A stretch of DNA of 9,108 nt from JABWCE01 sp964355045 (GTDB taxonomy: Bacteria > Bacteroidota > Bacteroidia > NS11-12g > UBA9320), in the NCBI GenBank assembly GCA_964355045.1, contig CAYHCM010000142.1:1-9108 (forward strand), written 5' to 3'. The notes under the pieces were generated by a model. The model did no database searches. It was not told where the DNA came from and saw nothing but the letters and a program-made list of their open reading frames with translations. Positions 1 to 7,765 of the stretch are shown in pieces; position 1 is the first letter of the stretch, and each line of letters begins with the position of its first letter. A program made the translations under genes and the position numbers.

Positions 1-3000
1 AATTCATCTCAATTGAATAAGACTTTTTTGAAGGAAGGGTTTCAATAGTTTTCATTAGATTTCCCACAAGATCATAAACCTCAATCGAAACATCTTTTCC
101 CGGATTTTCAATTTCAATTATAAAATTCCCATCATTAGGATTTGGGTAAATTTTAAAACCTTTTAGTTTGTCAATATTCAAAATTCCTACCGTTACATTT
201 TTGCAGGTTTGAGATGTGCAACCGGCTAGATTGGTTACTTTAAGGCAAATGGTGTATTGACCGGAAGATTTTAAAGTATGGGAATAATATCCGTTGGTAG
301 TAGTAGCACTTTCCGTGCTTCCAAACTTCCATTGGTATTTTGTATTTCCCTGAACTGTGGCTCTTAAATCCACTTTATTACCAGTAGTTGTAAAACTAAA
401 ATCAGAATCGGGATTGGAATTAACGGTTAAGGCTTTGGTTAAAGAATCAGAACAGCCGTTAGTAACGACAGCCACCAAAGTAACATTAAACGTAGTGGTG
501 CTTGAAATTTGGAATTTGTGCCTTGGTTCTTGGGATTTGGAATTTAGTCCATCCCCAAATTTCCAGTTATAGCCCGTCGCATCTTGGGATTTATTTTTAA
601 AAACAGCACTGTCGCTTTCACATACATCTTCGGCTGTAAAATCCGCTTTGGATTGGGGTTTAATAACAATAGTTTTTTTGAGGGTATCGGTGCAGCCGTT
701 ATCGGAGGCTAAAATAAGTGTCGTGGTTGAGGTTCCTGCGTCAGCAAATTTATGGCTTGGATTTTCGAGGGTGGAAGTAGCTTCGTTATTAAAATCCCAG
801 TTGAAGTAGGTGGTTATAGGGGATGGTGGTTTTGTTCCGGTAAACTGAAATTTGGTGGGGGTGCGGCTGCAGGCTAAATCATAAATGAAGTCTGCTTTGG
901 GGGCTGGTTTAATGGTAATTATTTTTTTGATGGTGTCGTTTGGCAAGCTGCAATTGTCTTTTAAAATCAAGGTTAAGGATGAGGTTGAGGTTGAGGCTAA
1001 GGTTAAGGTTGAGGTTGAGTCAATGAGTTTGTTATTTAACACCCAATAAAATTTATACCCTTTTGCATCTCCGCCCTGAGCGGTGGCTGTGTATTTCATT
1101 TTTTGACCGGAGCAAATGGTTGTATCCCTTAAATTGGCGCTTACTTTCAAAGGTGGTTTTACGGTCACATTAAATTCTGCTGTATCGCCTAATGCCTCAC
1201 AGCCATCATTTACGATGAGTTGGATTTTTAACGATTTGGAAGTTGTATATTTTAAAGAATCCGTTATTGATAAAACTTTATCTGTTATTAAATCTTTCCA
1301 TTGAAATTGTAAATTTTTTGAAGAAACTCCTGTTACCAAAGCTCTGTATTTTATTGTTTGACCTGAGCAAAGCACAGTATCTCTGAATGTGGTTTTTAGG
1401 ATGACTGCTTTTCGCTGGCTTATGTTTATATACACCGTATCTTTTATCGAAGAACACTCGTCACTTAATACTAGGGCAAGCTTCTCTGATAATTTAGTAT
1501 CAACCGAAGGAGTGTAAAAAAGGGTATCGAACCGGGTGGTACTCCCTTGTTTAAGCGGAAAGAATGAACCGGATGGATTGACAAAATACCATTTCCATTT
1601 ATACCCTCGTGCCACACCATATTCAAAACGGGCAGGGATGTTCAGCTCGTAATTAGAACAAACAACGGTATCATTAAACCCAATAATGGCTTTGGGATTT
1701 TCTCGAACCAGAATTTTCTTGAATGCCGTATCAGGTTTCCCGCAACCACTGCTATCGGCTATCACGATGCGATAAACAGTATCTTTATCAGGCCATACAA
1801 GGGGCTGCCTCAAGGAGGTATTGTTCATATTGTACTTAGGTGTCCATGTCCATTTAGTGCCTCCATAGGTATTGAGTCGGATAGTATCGCCCCGGCAAAT
1901 GGTGTCGGGCGGCCCCGGATCGGCTTTGTCGGTTGAATAAATAAGCAATCGCAGGGTATCGGTTTTATAATAACTCTGTACAGCCGGTTTGGTGCTCAGT
2001 ATCCGTATTCGATACAAGGGAGAAGATGAAACTTTGAACAAAGGCAATCTGCATGTTATGAAGGTATCCTTATTAGTCTTAATCCTGCCTAATTCGCGGT
2101 AACCGGATTCAAAATTTCCGTATTCATTACTCAGTTGGGCAATAAAATAATTGGTAGAATCGAAACGGCCATATTTTGCAAAGGGAATTTTAATGCTGTC
2201 GCCGGCACAGTAAGGGCCGGGTTTTACCTTGCCACGGGTTATGTAATAGTCGGATATTCTGGTTACCCATCCGCTGGCATCGTTGTTTAGAGTTGTGTCA
2301 CTAAAAGGACCCATTACTATCTTTTTTCCATACCGACCACCAACATATACCGATCTTTGGGCAAGAACTGCCATACAACCCACCGCTCCTTCTGATTTTC
2401 CGCCGGTAGCCCATAATACATTTCCCAGAGTATCGGCTTTTATAAAAAGCGGGTAATAATTCTTATTATTTCCGAAAAGTATGGTGCTGTCTATTAATAA
2501 CTTGTCATAGGCTCCACCTCCGAAGTATAAATAGCCATTGTCGAATACGCCATTGACCCAATATGTTGTATAGTTTGGATAAGAATAACTTTCAATCACT
2601 TTAGGTCGAAAAAACCATCTCGGTTTAAACGAAGTGGAAATAGAAGCAGCATATATTTCGGGCCGGTTTGTTCCCGGAGCGTAATGAGGAATGATTTTTT
2701 GTTTACCCCAAGAAATTGTATCGCTAAAAGCACCCCCTAAATATAAATGTTTCCCATCTGTAACCATACAACCAATTGCCCAGTAATTTTGACCCTTTAC
2801 GCAAAATCTCCTGTTGTAATTGCCAAGTGTATCGGTTTCGGCTACATACCCGGAACCTTTATAAAATGTATCGCCCTTGATAACGACTTCATTTCCGGCC
2901 ACATTACCTGATATAAATAGTTTTTTATTTAAATTTACTATAGACGATATTTCAAACCTTGTAGCGGAAGTGCTGTAATAAAGAAAATTTGACCATTTAA

Positions 3001-3652
3001 CTGTGCCATTGCTTTGGTTTATTTCTCCAAAAGGATAAGAGTATGCCGAACCAAAGATATATGAAATACTACCGATTCTGCAATTTCCATGAACTTTGGC
3101 TGTAAAAAATAACCGGTCGCCCGAATTGAAAATGATTGGATACGCTAATGTATCCCCTATTCCTGTTTGAGTGACCCATACAAAATTAAGGTTCTTGTCG
3201 AATTTGGCAAACACTATAGTTCCATCATACTTACTTAATGTTATCGAATCAATTTTTGATTTTATATTATTGAGATGTCCACCAAGATAAATATTACCTT
3301 GTTTGTCCTTACACATTTTAGGTGCTCCAAAATCACCAACTAACTTTGCATTGACAACTTTACCTGTACTATCTATGCGTAATAAGTATGTAGAAATAAA
3401 GTTGCTGGTTTTTGAAATAAACGTAAATGTATCAAAACGAAAAGTGTCGGGTTTATATGATATGCCATTATAAGTGAGTACAGATAATATAGCCCCGCCG
3501 CCCTGCTCAGGACTTATGCCATAAACCCCACCTCCTGAGAATTTAAATGTCTTTAGCCATTGGAAGTTTTGAGCTGCCAGATTATTCGACAAAAGAACCA
3601 ATGCCAGAATAAATAAAAACGAATTGCAGCATTTCAGGGATATTCGTTTCAT
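1..3652 (-). CDS. Large secreted T9SS-dependent surface protein (gene A), 3' end cut by window edge
   Basis: The frame is open from an ATG at 3652 to the left edge: 1217 codons, with no in-frame stop found when every codon was read. It is a paralogue of the complete neighbour at 3779-7522; by alignment about 23 residues and the stop lie outside the window. Visible in order: a signal peptide (MKR start, hydrophobic FLFILALVLL, likely cleavage after residue 27 in NNLAA|QN); an SBBP-like beta-propeller (about 28-463) with repeated GNIYLGG, KHLYLGG and YLYFGG strands; Ig-like domains (about 474-915); three PKD domains (about 916-1156, WKFGDG at the second); and the first ~60 residues of a T9SS type A sorting domain (IYPNPNDGNF, EVYDLVGNLM). 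The start is chosen because the ATG equivalent to the neighbour's is followed by CTA TAG. The C-terminal 20 or so visible residues differ clearly from the neighbour, unlike the near-identical middle. Export to the surface is inferred from the family; the ligand is unknown. Confidence 0.9.
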   Translation of the reverse strand, partial: MKRISLKCCNSFLFILALVLLSNNLAAQNFQWLKTFKFSGGGVYGISPEQGGGAILSVLTYNGISYKPDTFRFDTFTFISKTSNFISTYLLRIDSTGKVVNAKLVGDFGAPKMCKDKQGNIYLGGHLNNIKSKIDSITLSKYDGTIVFAKFDKNLNFVWVTQTGIGDTLAYPIIFNSGDRLFFTAKVHGNCRIGSISYIFGSAYSYPFGEINQSNGTVKWSNFLYYSTSATRFEISSIVNLNKKLFISGNVAGNEVVIKGDTFYKGSGYVAETDTLGNYNRRFCVKGQNYWAIGCMVTDGKHLYLGGAFSDTISWGKQKIIPHYAPGTNRPEIYAASISTSFKPRWFFRPKVIESYSYPNYTTYWVNGVFDNGYLYFGGGAYDKLLIDSTILFGNNKNYYPLFIKADTLGNVLWATGGKSEGAVGCMAVLAQRSVYVGGRYGKKIVMGPFSDTTLNNDASGWVTRISDYYITRGKVKPGPYCAGDSIKIPFAKYGRFDSTNYFIAQLSNEYGNFESGYRELGRIKTNKDTFITCRLPLFKVSSSPLYRIRILSTKPAVQSYYKTDTLRLLIYSTDKADPGPPDTICRGDTIRLNTYGGTKWTWTPKYNMNNTSLRQPLVWPDKDTVYRIVIADSSGCGKPDTAFKKILVRENPKAIIGFNDTVVCSNYELNIPARFEYGVARGYKWKWYFVNPSGSFFPLKQGSTTRFDTLFYTPSVDTKLSEKLALVLSDECSSIKDTVYINISQRKAVILKTTFRDTVLCSGQTIKYRALVTGVSSKNLQFQWKDLITDKVLSITDSLKYTTSKSLKIQLIVNDGCEALGDTAEFNVTVKPPLKVSANLRDTTICSGQKMKYTATAQGGDAKGYKFYWVLNNKLIDSTSTLTLASTSTSSLTLILKDNCSLPNDTIKKIITIKPAPKADFIYDLACSRTPTKFQFTGTKPPSPITTYFNWDFNNEATSTLENPSHKFADAGTSTTTLILASDNGCTDTLKKTIVIKPQSKADFTAEDVCESDSAVFKNKSQDATGYNWKFGDGLNSKSQEPRHKFQISSTTTFNVTLVAVVTNGCSDSLTKALTVNSNPDSDFSFTTTGNKVDLRATVQGNTKYQWKFGSTESATTTNGYYSHTLKSSGQYTICLKVTNLAGCTSQTCKNVTVGILNIDKLKGFKIYPNPNDGNFIIEIENPGKDVSIEVYDLVGNLMKTIETLPSKKSYSIEMN
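971..1018 (-). repeat. Degenerate hexanucleotide repeat coding a Ser/Thr/Leu tract in gene A
   Basis: On the + strand this is a run of GGTTGA and GGTTAA units with a few substitutions. On the coding strand the units are TCAACC and TTAACC, giving alternating Ser-Thr and Leu-Thr dipeptides inside the fifth Ig-like domain. The unit is six bases, so gain or loss of a unit keeps the frame. Composition differs slightly from the gene B copy but total length is the same. Confidence 0.8.
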
Positions 3653-3658
3653 CAGATG

Positions 3659-3667
3659 CTATAGCAT
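3659..3667 (-). other. Abolished ancestral-type start: ATG CTA TAG before gene A
   Basis: Gene B begins ATG CTA TAT at 7522. At the equivalent site of gene A the third codon is TAG, leaving a two-codon open frame. Gene A has an in-frame ATG five codons further on (3652), where gene B has CTG. This fixes the start choice for gene A and marks a difference between the copies. Which state is ancestral cannot be told from two copies. Confidence 0.85.
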
Positions 3668-3668
3668 T

Positions 3669-3696
3669 TAAAGATTACTTAATTATTAGACTTCAA
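3669..3696 (-). promoter_or_regulatory. Equivalent of the possible promoter, upstream of gene A
   Basis: At the matching position of the duplicated spacer: TTG (3696-3694), 17 bases, then AATCTTTA (3676-3669), which fits TAnnTTTG less well (two mismatches). Here the chosen ATG at 3652 lies 16 bases further on, so a promoter at this site would be compatible with a short leader. Weak evidence. Confidence 0.18.
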
Positions 3697-3713
3697 TAAT
3701 CCAAAAGGTTTCA
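3683..3713. other. Conserved block in the A-B intergenic spacer (matches 7538-7568)
   Basis: Thirty of 31 bases agree with 7538-7568 in the B-C spacer, with the only difference at 3700/7555, while the neighbouring spacer bases 3714-3745 differ at many places. The block may hold a promoter or leader element, or may simply be unmutated after duplication. No hairpin terminator with a T run is evident in either spacer, so cotranscription of the genes cannot be excluded. Confidence 0.5.
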
Positions 3714-3755
3714 GAAATTGGAGGGTAAAGATTTTAATAGTGTAACATTCAACTA

Positions 3756-3910
3756 CCTTGTTTTTCATTTGTGAGGTATCAATAACCAACAACTACTCTT
3801 TGATTCCAAAAAACTCCGCCATTATTTACCCTTACCAAATAAATTCCCGCTTCCACCTCTAAATCCAAAAAAGTAGCTTTTTCAACCTTAGTAACCATTT
3901 TCACCAATCT
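3756..3910 (-). repeat. 155-base tract identical to 7611-7765 (copy at 3' end of gene B)
   Basis: Base-by-base reading shows no difference from 7611-7765. It covers the last ~43 codons and stop of gene B and 23 bases of downstream spacer. The first mismatches flanking it are at 3755 and 3911. The identity falls off on both sides, and gene A, the closer paralogue over the rest of the gene, does not share the coding part. Confidence 0.93.
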
Positions 3911-6900
3911 TCCCATCATATCATAAACCTCAACAGAAACTTCCTTTCCCGGATTTTCTATTTCAACTATAAAATTCCCATCATTCGGGTTGGGATAAAT
4001 TTTAAAACCAGATGGCTTAGCAATTCCCGAAATACCAACCGTTACATTTTTGCAGGTTTGTGCAGTGCAAGCGGCCAGATTGGTAACTCTAAGGCACACG
4101 TTGTATTGGTCGGATGATTTTATCGTATGAGTAAAATATCCAACGGTGGTAGTGGCGCTATCCGTATTTCCAAACTTCCATTGATATTTTGTATTTCCCT
4201 GAACGGTGGCCCTTAAATCCACCTTGTTACCCGTAGTTGTAAAACTAAAATCAGAATCGGGATTGGAATTAACGGTGATGGCTTTGGTTAACGAATCGGA
4301 ACAGCCGTTAGTAACGACAGCCACCAAAGTAACATTAAACGTGGTGGTGCTTGAAATTTGGAATTTGTGCCTTGGATTTTGGGATTTTGAATTTTGGCCG
4401 TCGCCAAATTTCCAGTTATAGCCTGTTGCTTCTTGAGATAAATTTTTAAAAACCGCACTGTCACTTTCACAAATATCTGAGGTTTCAAAATCGGCTTTGG
4501 ATTGGGGTTTAATTTCGATTATTTTCTTTAACGTATCGGTGCACCCATTGTCGGATGCTAAGATAAGGGTAGAGGTTGAGGTTCCTGCGGCAGCAAATTT
4601 ATGGGAAGGATTTTCGAGGGTGGAAGTAGCTTCCTTATTAAAATCCCAGTTGAAATAGGTAGTTATGGGAGATGGTGATTTTGTACCGGTAAACTGAAAT
4701 TTGGTAATGGTTCGGCTACAGGCTAAATCATAGGTAAAGTCCGCCTTGGGGGATGGTTTAATGGTAATCGTTTTTTTAATGGTATCGTTTGGGATGGTGC
4801 AATTGTCTTTGAGGATTAAGGTTAAGGTTGAGGTTGAGGTTGAGGTTAAGGTTGGGGTTGAGGTTGAGTCTATGAGTTTGTTATTTAACACCCAATAAAA
4901 TTTATATGCTTTTGCATCTCCCCCTTGGGCTTTGGCTTTGTAGCTTATGGTTTTCCCAAAACAAATAGTGGTATCCCTTAAATTGGCAGTTGCTTTTAGT
5001 GGTGGTTTTACAGTAATATTAAATTCTGCCGTGTCGCCCAATGCCGGGCATCCATCGTTTACTATCAATTGGATTTTTAAGGTTTTTGAAGTTGTAAATT
5101 TAAAAGAATCAGAAGTTGATAAAACAGTATTTGTGATTAAATCTTTCCATTGGAATTGCAAATTTTTTAAAGAGCCTCCTGTTATTAAAGCTCTGTATTT
5201 TATTGTTTGACCAGAGCAAAGCACAGTATCTCTGAATGTCGTTTTTAGCATAACTTCCTTTCGTTGACTTATGTTTATATACACCGTATCTTTTATCGAA
5301 GAACACCCGTCACTTAATACTAGGGCAAGCTTTTCAGATAATTTGCTGTCAACCGAAGGGGTATAAATCAGGGTATCGAACCGGGCATCAGAGCCTTGTT
5401 TAAGCGGAAAAAATGAACCGGATGGATTGACAAAATACCATTTCCATTTATACCCTCGTGCCACACCATATTCAAATCGGGCAGGGATGTTCAGCTCGTA
5501 ATTGGAACAAACGATGGTATCATTAAACGCAATGATTGCTTTGGGATTATCACGAACAAATATTTTTTTGAATGCAGTATCCGGCTTGCCACAGCCGCTG
5601 CTATCAGCAATCACAATGCGGTATATGGTATCTTTATCAGGCCAAACAAGGGGCTGCCTCACAGATGCATTGTTCATATTGTACGTAGGTGTCCATGTCC
5701 ATTTGGTGCCTCCATAGGTATTGAGTCGGATAGTATCGCCCCGGCAAATGGTGTCGGGCGGCCCGGGGTCGGCTTTGTCGGTTGAATAAATAAGCAAACG
5801 GAGGGTGTCGGTTTTATAATAACTCTGAACTGCCGGTTTGGTGCTCAATATCCGTATGCGATACAAGGGAGAAGATGAAACTTTGAACAATGGCAACCTG
5901 CATGTTATGAAGGTATCCTTGTTTGATTTTATTCTGCCCAATTCCCGGTAGCCCGATTCAAAATTCCCGTATTCATTGCTCAATTGGGCTATAAAATAAT
6001 TGGTAGAATCGAAACGGCCGTATCTTGCAAAAGGAATTTTAATGCTGTCGCCGGCACAATACGGGCCGGGTTTTACCTTGCCGCGGGTTATATAATAGTC
6101 GGAAATTCGTGTAACCCATCCGCTTCCGCTGTATCCATTTGAACTGGTATCACTAAATGACCCCATTTCTATTTTATTCCAATATACACCGCCTGCATAT
6201 ACCGATCGTTGCGCCAAAACAGCCATGCACCATATGGCTCCTTCTGATTTTCCTCCGGTAGCCCATAATACATTTCCCAGGGTATCAGTCTTAATAAAAA
6301 GTGGGAAACCACTCTTATTATTCCCGGAAAGAATACTGCTGTCAATTAATAACTTGTTAAGGGCAATGCCACCAAAGTATAAATAACCATTGTCGAAAAC
6401 TGCATTCCCGAAACCATTTACATAGCCTAAATAAGTGTAGAAATCAATAACTTTAGGCCGGAAGAACCACCTCGGTTTAAAGGAAGTGGAAATAGAAGCA
6501 GCAAATATTTCAGTCCGGTTAGTTCCGGGAGCATAATGAGGGGAAATCTTTTGTTTACCCCAATACATGGTATCCACAAAATGACCCCCTAAATACAAGT
6601 GTTTCCCATCTGTAACCATACAGCCAAAGTAGGATTGGCCTTTTACGCAAAATCTTCGGTTATAATTTCCAAGCGTATCGGTTTCGGCCACATAACCGGA
6701 TGTTTTATAAAAAGTGTCGCCTTTGATAACAACCTCACTGCCGCCGATTGTTCCGGATATAAATAGTTTCTTGTTTAAATTTACTATGGCTGATACTACA
6801 AACCTCGTAGTGGAGTTACTGGCGTATAAATAATTTGACCATTTGATAGCACCATTAATCTGATTTAATTCTCCGAATGGATAGGAATGAGGTGAACCGA

Positions 6901-7522
6901 AAAAATAGGAAGTGCCTCCTATAGTGCAACTCTGATAAGTACTCACAATAAAATAAATCCGATCATCTGAATTAGTAAGATAGATACATTGAGCTAAGGT
7001 ATCACCAACGCCTGTTTGTGTGGCCCAAACGAAATTAAAGTTCTTGTCGAATTTGGCAAATACGATGGTTCCATTATATCTACTCATAGTTACCGAACCC
7101 ACGGTTGATTTTACCTCATCCAGATACCCGCCAAGGTAAACATTACCCTGCTTGTCCCTGCACATTTTAAGACCTCTAAAATCACCGGCAAGCTTTGCAT
7201 TGATTACTTTACCACTACTGTCAATGCGCAAGAGGTAGGTAGAATGATAATTGCTTGATTTGGAAATAAATTTAAAGGTATCAAACCGAATGGTATCGGC
7301 TTTGTAAATAGTTCCATCGCCGAAGGTTGTAACATCCAGAATAGCTCCCCCACCCGGCTCCGGACTTATACTACGAACTACCACTCCATTCTTGAATTTA
7401 AAAGTCTTCAGCCATTGGAAGTTTTGGGCTTCCAGATTATTTGACAAAAGAACCAATGCCAAAATAAATAAATTTGAATTGAAGCATTTAAGAGGTAATC
7501 GTTTCAGCAGATGATATAGCAT
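3779..7522 (-). CDS. Secreted T9SS type A sorting-domain protein with beta-propeller, Ig-like and PKD domains (gene B)
   Basis: Complete, 1247 residues. The signal peptide has a basic n-region (LLKRLPLK), a hydrophobic core at 18-26 and likely cleavage after 32 (NNLEA|QN). Residues 33-480 form an SBBP-like beta-propeller, seen in GNVYLGG (126-132), KKLFISG, KHLYLGG (307-313), YLYFGG (380-385) and SVYAGG (440-445), alternating with TDTLGN and VLWATGG strands. Residues 481-922 hold about five Ig-like domains, including PYCAGDSI, a TWTPTYNMNN module and ICFGKTISY. Residues 923-1163 hold three PKD domains (FNWDFN, NWKFGDG, QWKFGN). Residues 1164-1247 are the T9SS type A sorting domain (KIYPNPNDGNF, EVYDMMGRLV, AGIYLVRV). 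Cysteine pairs recur 50-70 residues apart, roughly one per domain (489/541, 593/644, 672/740, 769/825, 854/908, 935/994, 1018/1074). Known of the family: Sec export, then T9SS passage with removal of the tail. Inferred: a surface adhesin or binding protein. No catalytic motif is recognised. The middle closely matches gene A, but the tail matches gene C. Confidence 0.95.
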   Translation of the reverse strand: MLYHLLKRLPLKCFNSNLFILALVLLSNNLEAQNFQWLKTFKFKNGVVVRSISPEPGGGAILDVTTFGDGTIYKADTIRFDTFKFISKSSNYHSTYLLRIDSSGKVINAKLAGDFRGLKMCRDKQGNVYLGGYLDEVKSTVGSVTMSRYNGTIVFAKFDKNFNFVWATQTGVGDTLAQCIYLTNSDDRIYFIVSTYQSCTIGGTSYFFGSPHSYPFGELNQINGAIKWSNYLYASNSTTRFVVSAIVNLNKKLFISGTIGGSEVVIKGDTFYKTSGYVAETDTLGNYNRRFCVKGQSYFGCMVTDGKHLYLGGHFVDTMYWGKQKISPHYAPGTNRTEIFAASISTSFKPRWFFRPKVIDFYTYLGYVNGFGNAVFDNGYLYFGGIALNKLLIDSSILSGNNKSGFPLFIKTDTLGNVLWATGGKSEGAIWCMAVLAQRSVYAGGVYWNKIEMGSFSDTSSNGYSGSGWVTRISDYYITRGKVKPGPYCAGDSIKIPFARYGRFDSTNYFIAQLSNEYGNFESGYRELGRIKSNKDTFITCRLPLFKVSSSPLYRIRILSTKPAVQSYYKTDTLRLLIYSTDKADPGPPDTICRGDTIRLNTYGGTKWTWTPTYNMNNASVRQPLVWPDKDTIYRIVIADSSGCGKPDTAFKKIFVRDNPKAIIAFNDTIVCSNYELNIPARFEYGVARGYKWKWYFVNPSGSFFPLKQGSDARFDTLIYTPSVDSKLSEKLALVLSDGCSSIKDTVYINISQRKEVMLKTTFRDTVLCSGQTIKYRALITGGSLKNLQFQWKDLITNTVLSTSDSFKFTTSKTLKIQLIVNDGCPALGDTAEFNITVKPPLKATANLRDTTICFGKTISYKAKAQGGDAKAYKFYWVLNNKLIDSTSTPTLTSTSTSTLTLILKDNCTIPNDTIKKTITIKPSPKADFTYDLACSRTITKFQFTGTKSPSPITTYFNWDFNKEATSTLENPSHKFAAAGTSTSTLILASDNGCTDTLKKIIEIKPQSKADFETSDICESDSAVFKNLSQEATGYNWKFGDGQNSKSQNPRHKFQISSTTTFNVTLVAVVTNGCSDSLTKAITVNSNPDSDFSFTTTGNKVDLRATVQGNTKYQWKFGNTDSATTTVGYFTHTIKSSDQYNVCLRVTNLAACTAQTCKNVTVGISGIAKPSGFKIYPNPNDGNFIVEIENPGKEVSVEVYDMMGRLVKMVTKVEKATFLDLEVEAGIYLVRVNNGGVFWNQRVVVGY
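4818..4868 (-). repeat. Degenerate hexanucleotide repeat coding a Ser/Thr/Leu tract in gene B
   Basis: Same position and phase as the gene A copy: about eight GGTTGA/GGTTAA-type units on the + strand, encoding residues about 886-902 (STSTPTLTSTSTSTLTL). One unit is GGTTGG, giving Pro-Thr. The tract lies between two predicted beta strands of an Ig-like domain. Confidence 0.82.
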
Positions 7523-7523
7523 T

Positions 7524-7551
7524 TAAAGATAACTAATTTATTAGACTTCAA
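7524..7551 (-). promoter_or_regulatory. Possible Bacteroidota-type promoter upstream of gene B
   Basis: On the coding strand TTG (7551-7549), 17 bases, then TATCTTTA (7531-7524) resembles the flavobacterial consensus TTG-N17-23-TAnnTTTG with one mismatch. The match ends one base before the annotated ATG, so transcription from it would begin at or within the start codon. This argues against it, or for a later translation start. The surrounding spacer block is conserved between the two gene units. Confidence 0.22.
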
Positions 7552-7610
7552 TAAGCCAAAAGGTTTCATAAATTAAATGATAAAAACAGTAATAACGTAA
7601 CATTCAACTG

Positions 7611-7765
7611 CCTTGTTTTTCATTTGTGAGGTATCAATAACCAACAACTACTCTTTGATTCCAAAAAACTCCGCCATTATTTACCCTTACCAAATAAATT
7701 CCCGCTTCCACCTCTAAATCCAAAAAAGTAGCTTTTTCAACCTTAGTAACCATTTTCACCAATCT
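7611..7765 (-). repeat. 155-base tract identical to 3756-3910 (copy at 3' end of gene C)
   Basis: Second copy of the identical tract, at the same place relative to the stop codon of gene C. Upstream of the sorting domain, genes B and C are only distantly similar, so the identity is local to the sorting-domain end and the start of the spacer. Confidence 0.93.

Larger units (their letters stand above)
1..7633 (-). repeat. Tandem duplication: two gene-plus-spacer units, period about 3855 bases
   Basis: Gene B with its upstream spacer (3779-7633) and gene A with its upstream spacer (1-3778) align end to end. Start regions and both spacers are offset by exactly 3855 bases (stop codons at 3779 and 7634; matching spacer blocks at 3683 and 7538). 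From about position 1551 leftward the offset is 3849 with no further gap to position 126, as checked at three anchor points. Four small in-frame indels, all in the propeller region, account for the six-base difference. This is direct evidence of duplication of a whole transcription-unit-sized segment. Confidence 0.92.

Noticed and set aside
971..1018. Telomere-like or regulatory GGTTGA/GGTTAA array
   Set aside because: The repeat is in frame within an intact coding domain and present in the paralogue; it is explained as a Ser-Thr/Leu-Thr coding microsatellite.
1..3652. Gene A as a pseudogene because of the TAG after the homologous ATG
   Set aside because: An in-frame ATG at 3652 gives a full signal peptide, and all 1217 visible codons are free of stops and frameshifts, with conserved domain residues.
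3653..3778. Rho-independent terminator between the genes
   Set aside because: Neither spacer shows a G+C-rich stem followed by a T run on the coding strand.
357..4421. Near-identical + strand open frames at 357-572 and 4206-4421 that look like a duplicated small gene
   Set aside because: They are antisense to the third PKD region of genes A and B, are conserved only because those genes are duplicated, and show no start signal or protein-like features of their own.
4947..5717. Further + strand and out-of-frame open frames over gene B, and similar ones over gene C (8013-8936)
   Set aside because: All lie within strongly supported minus-strand coding sequence and have no domain, signal or operon context.
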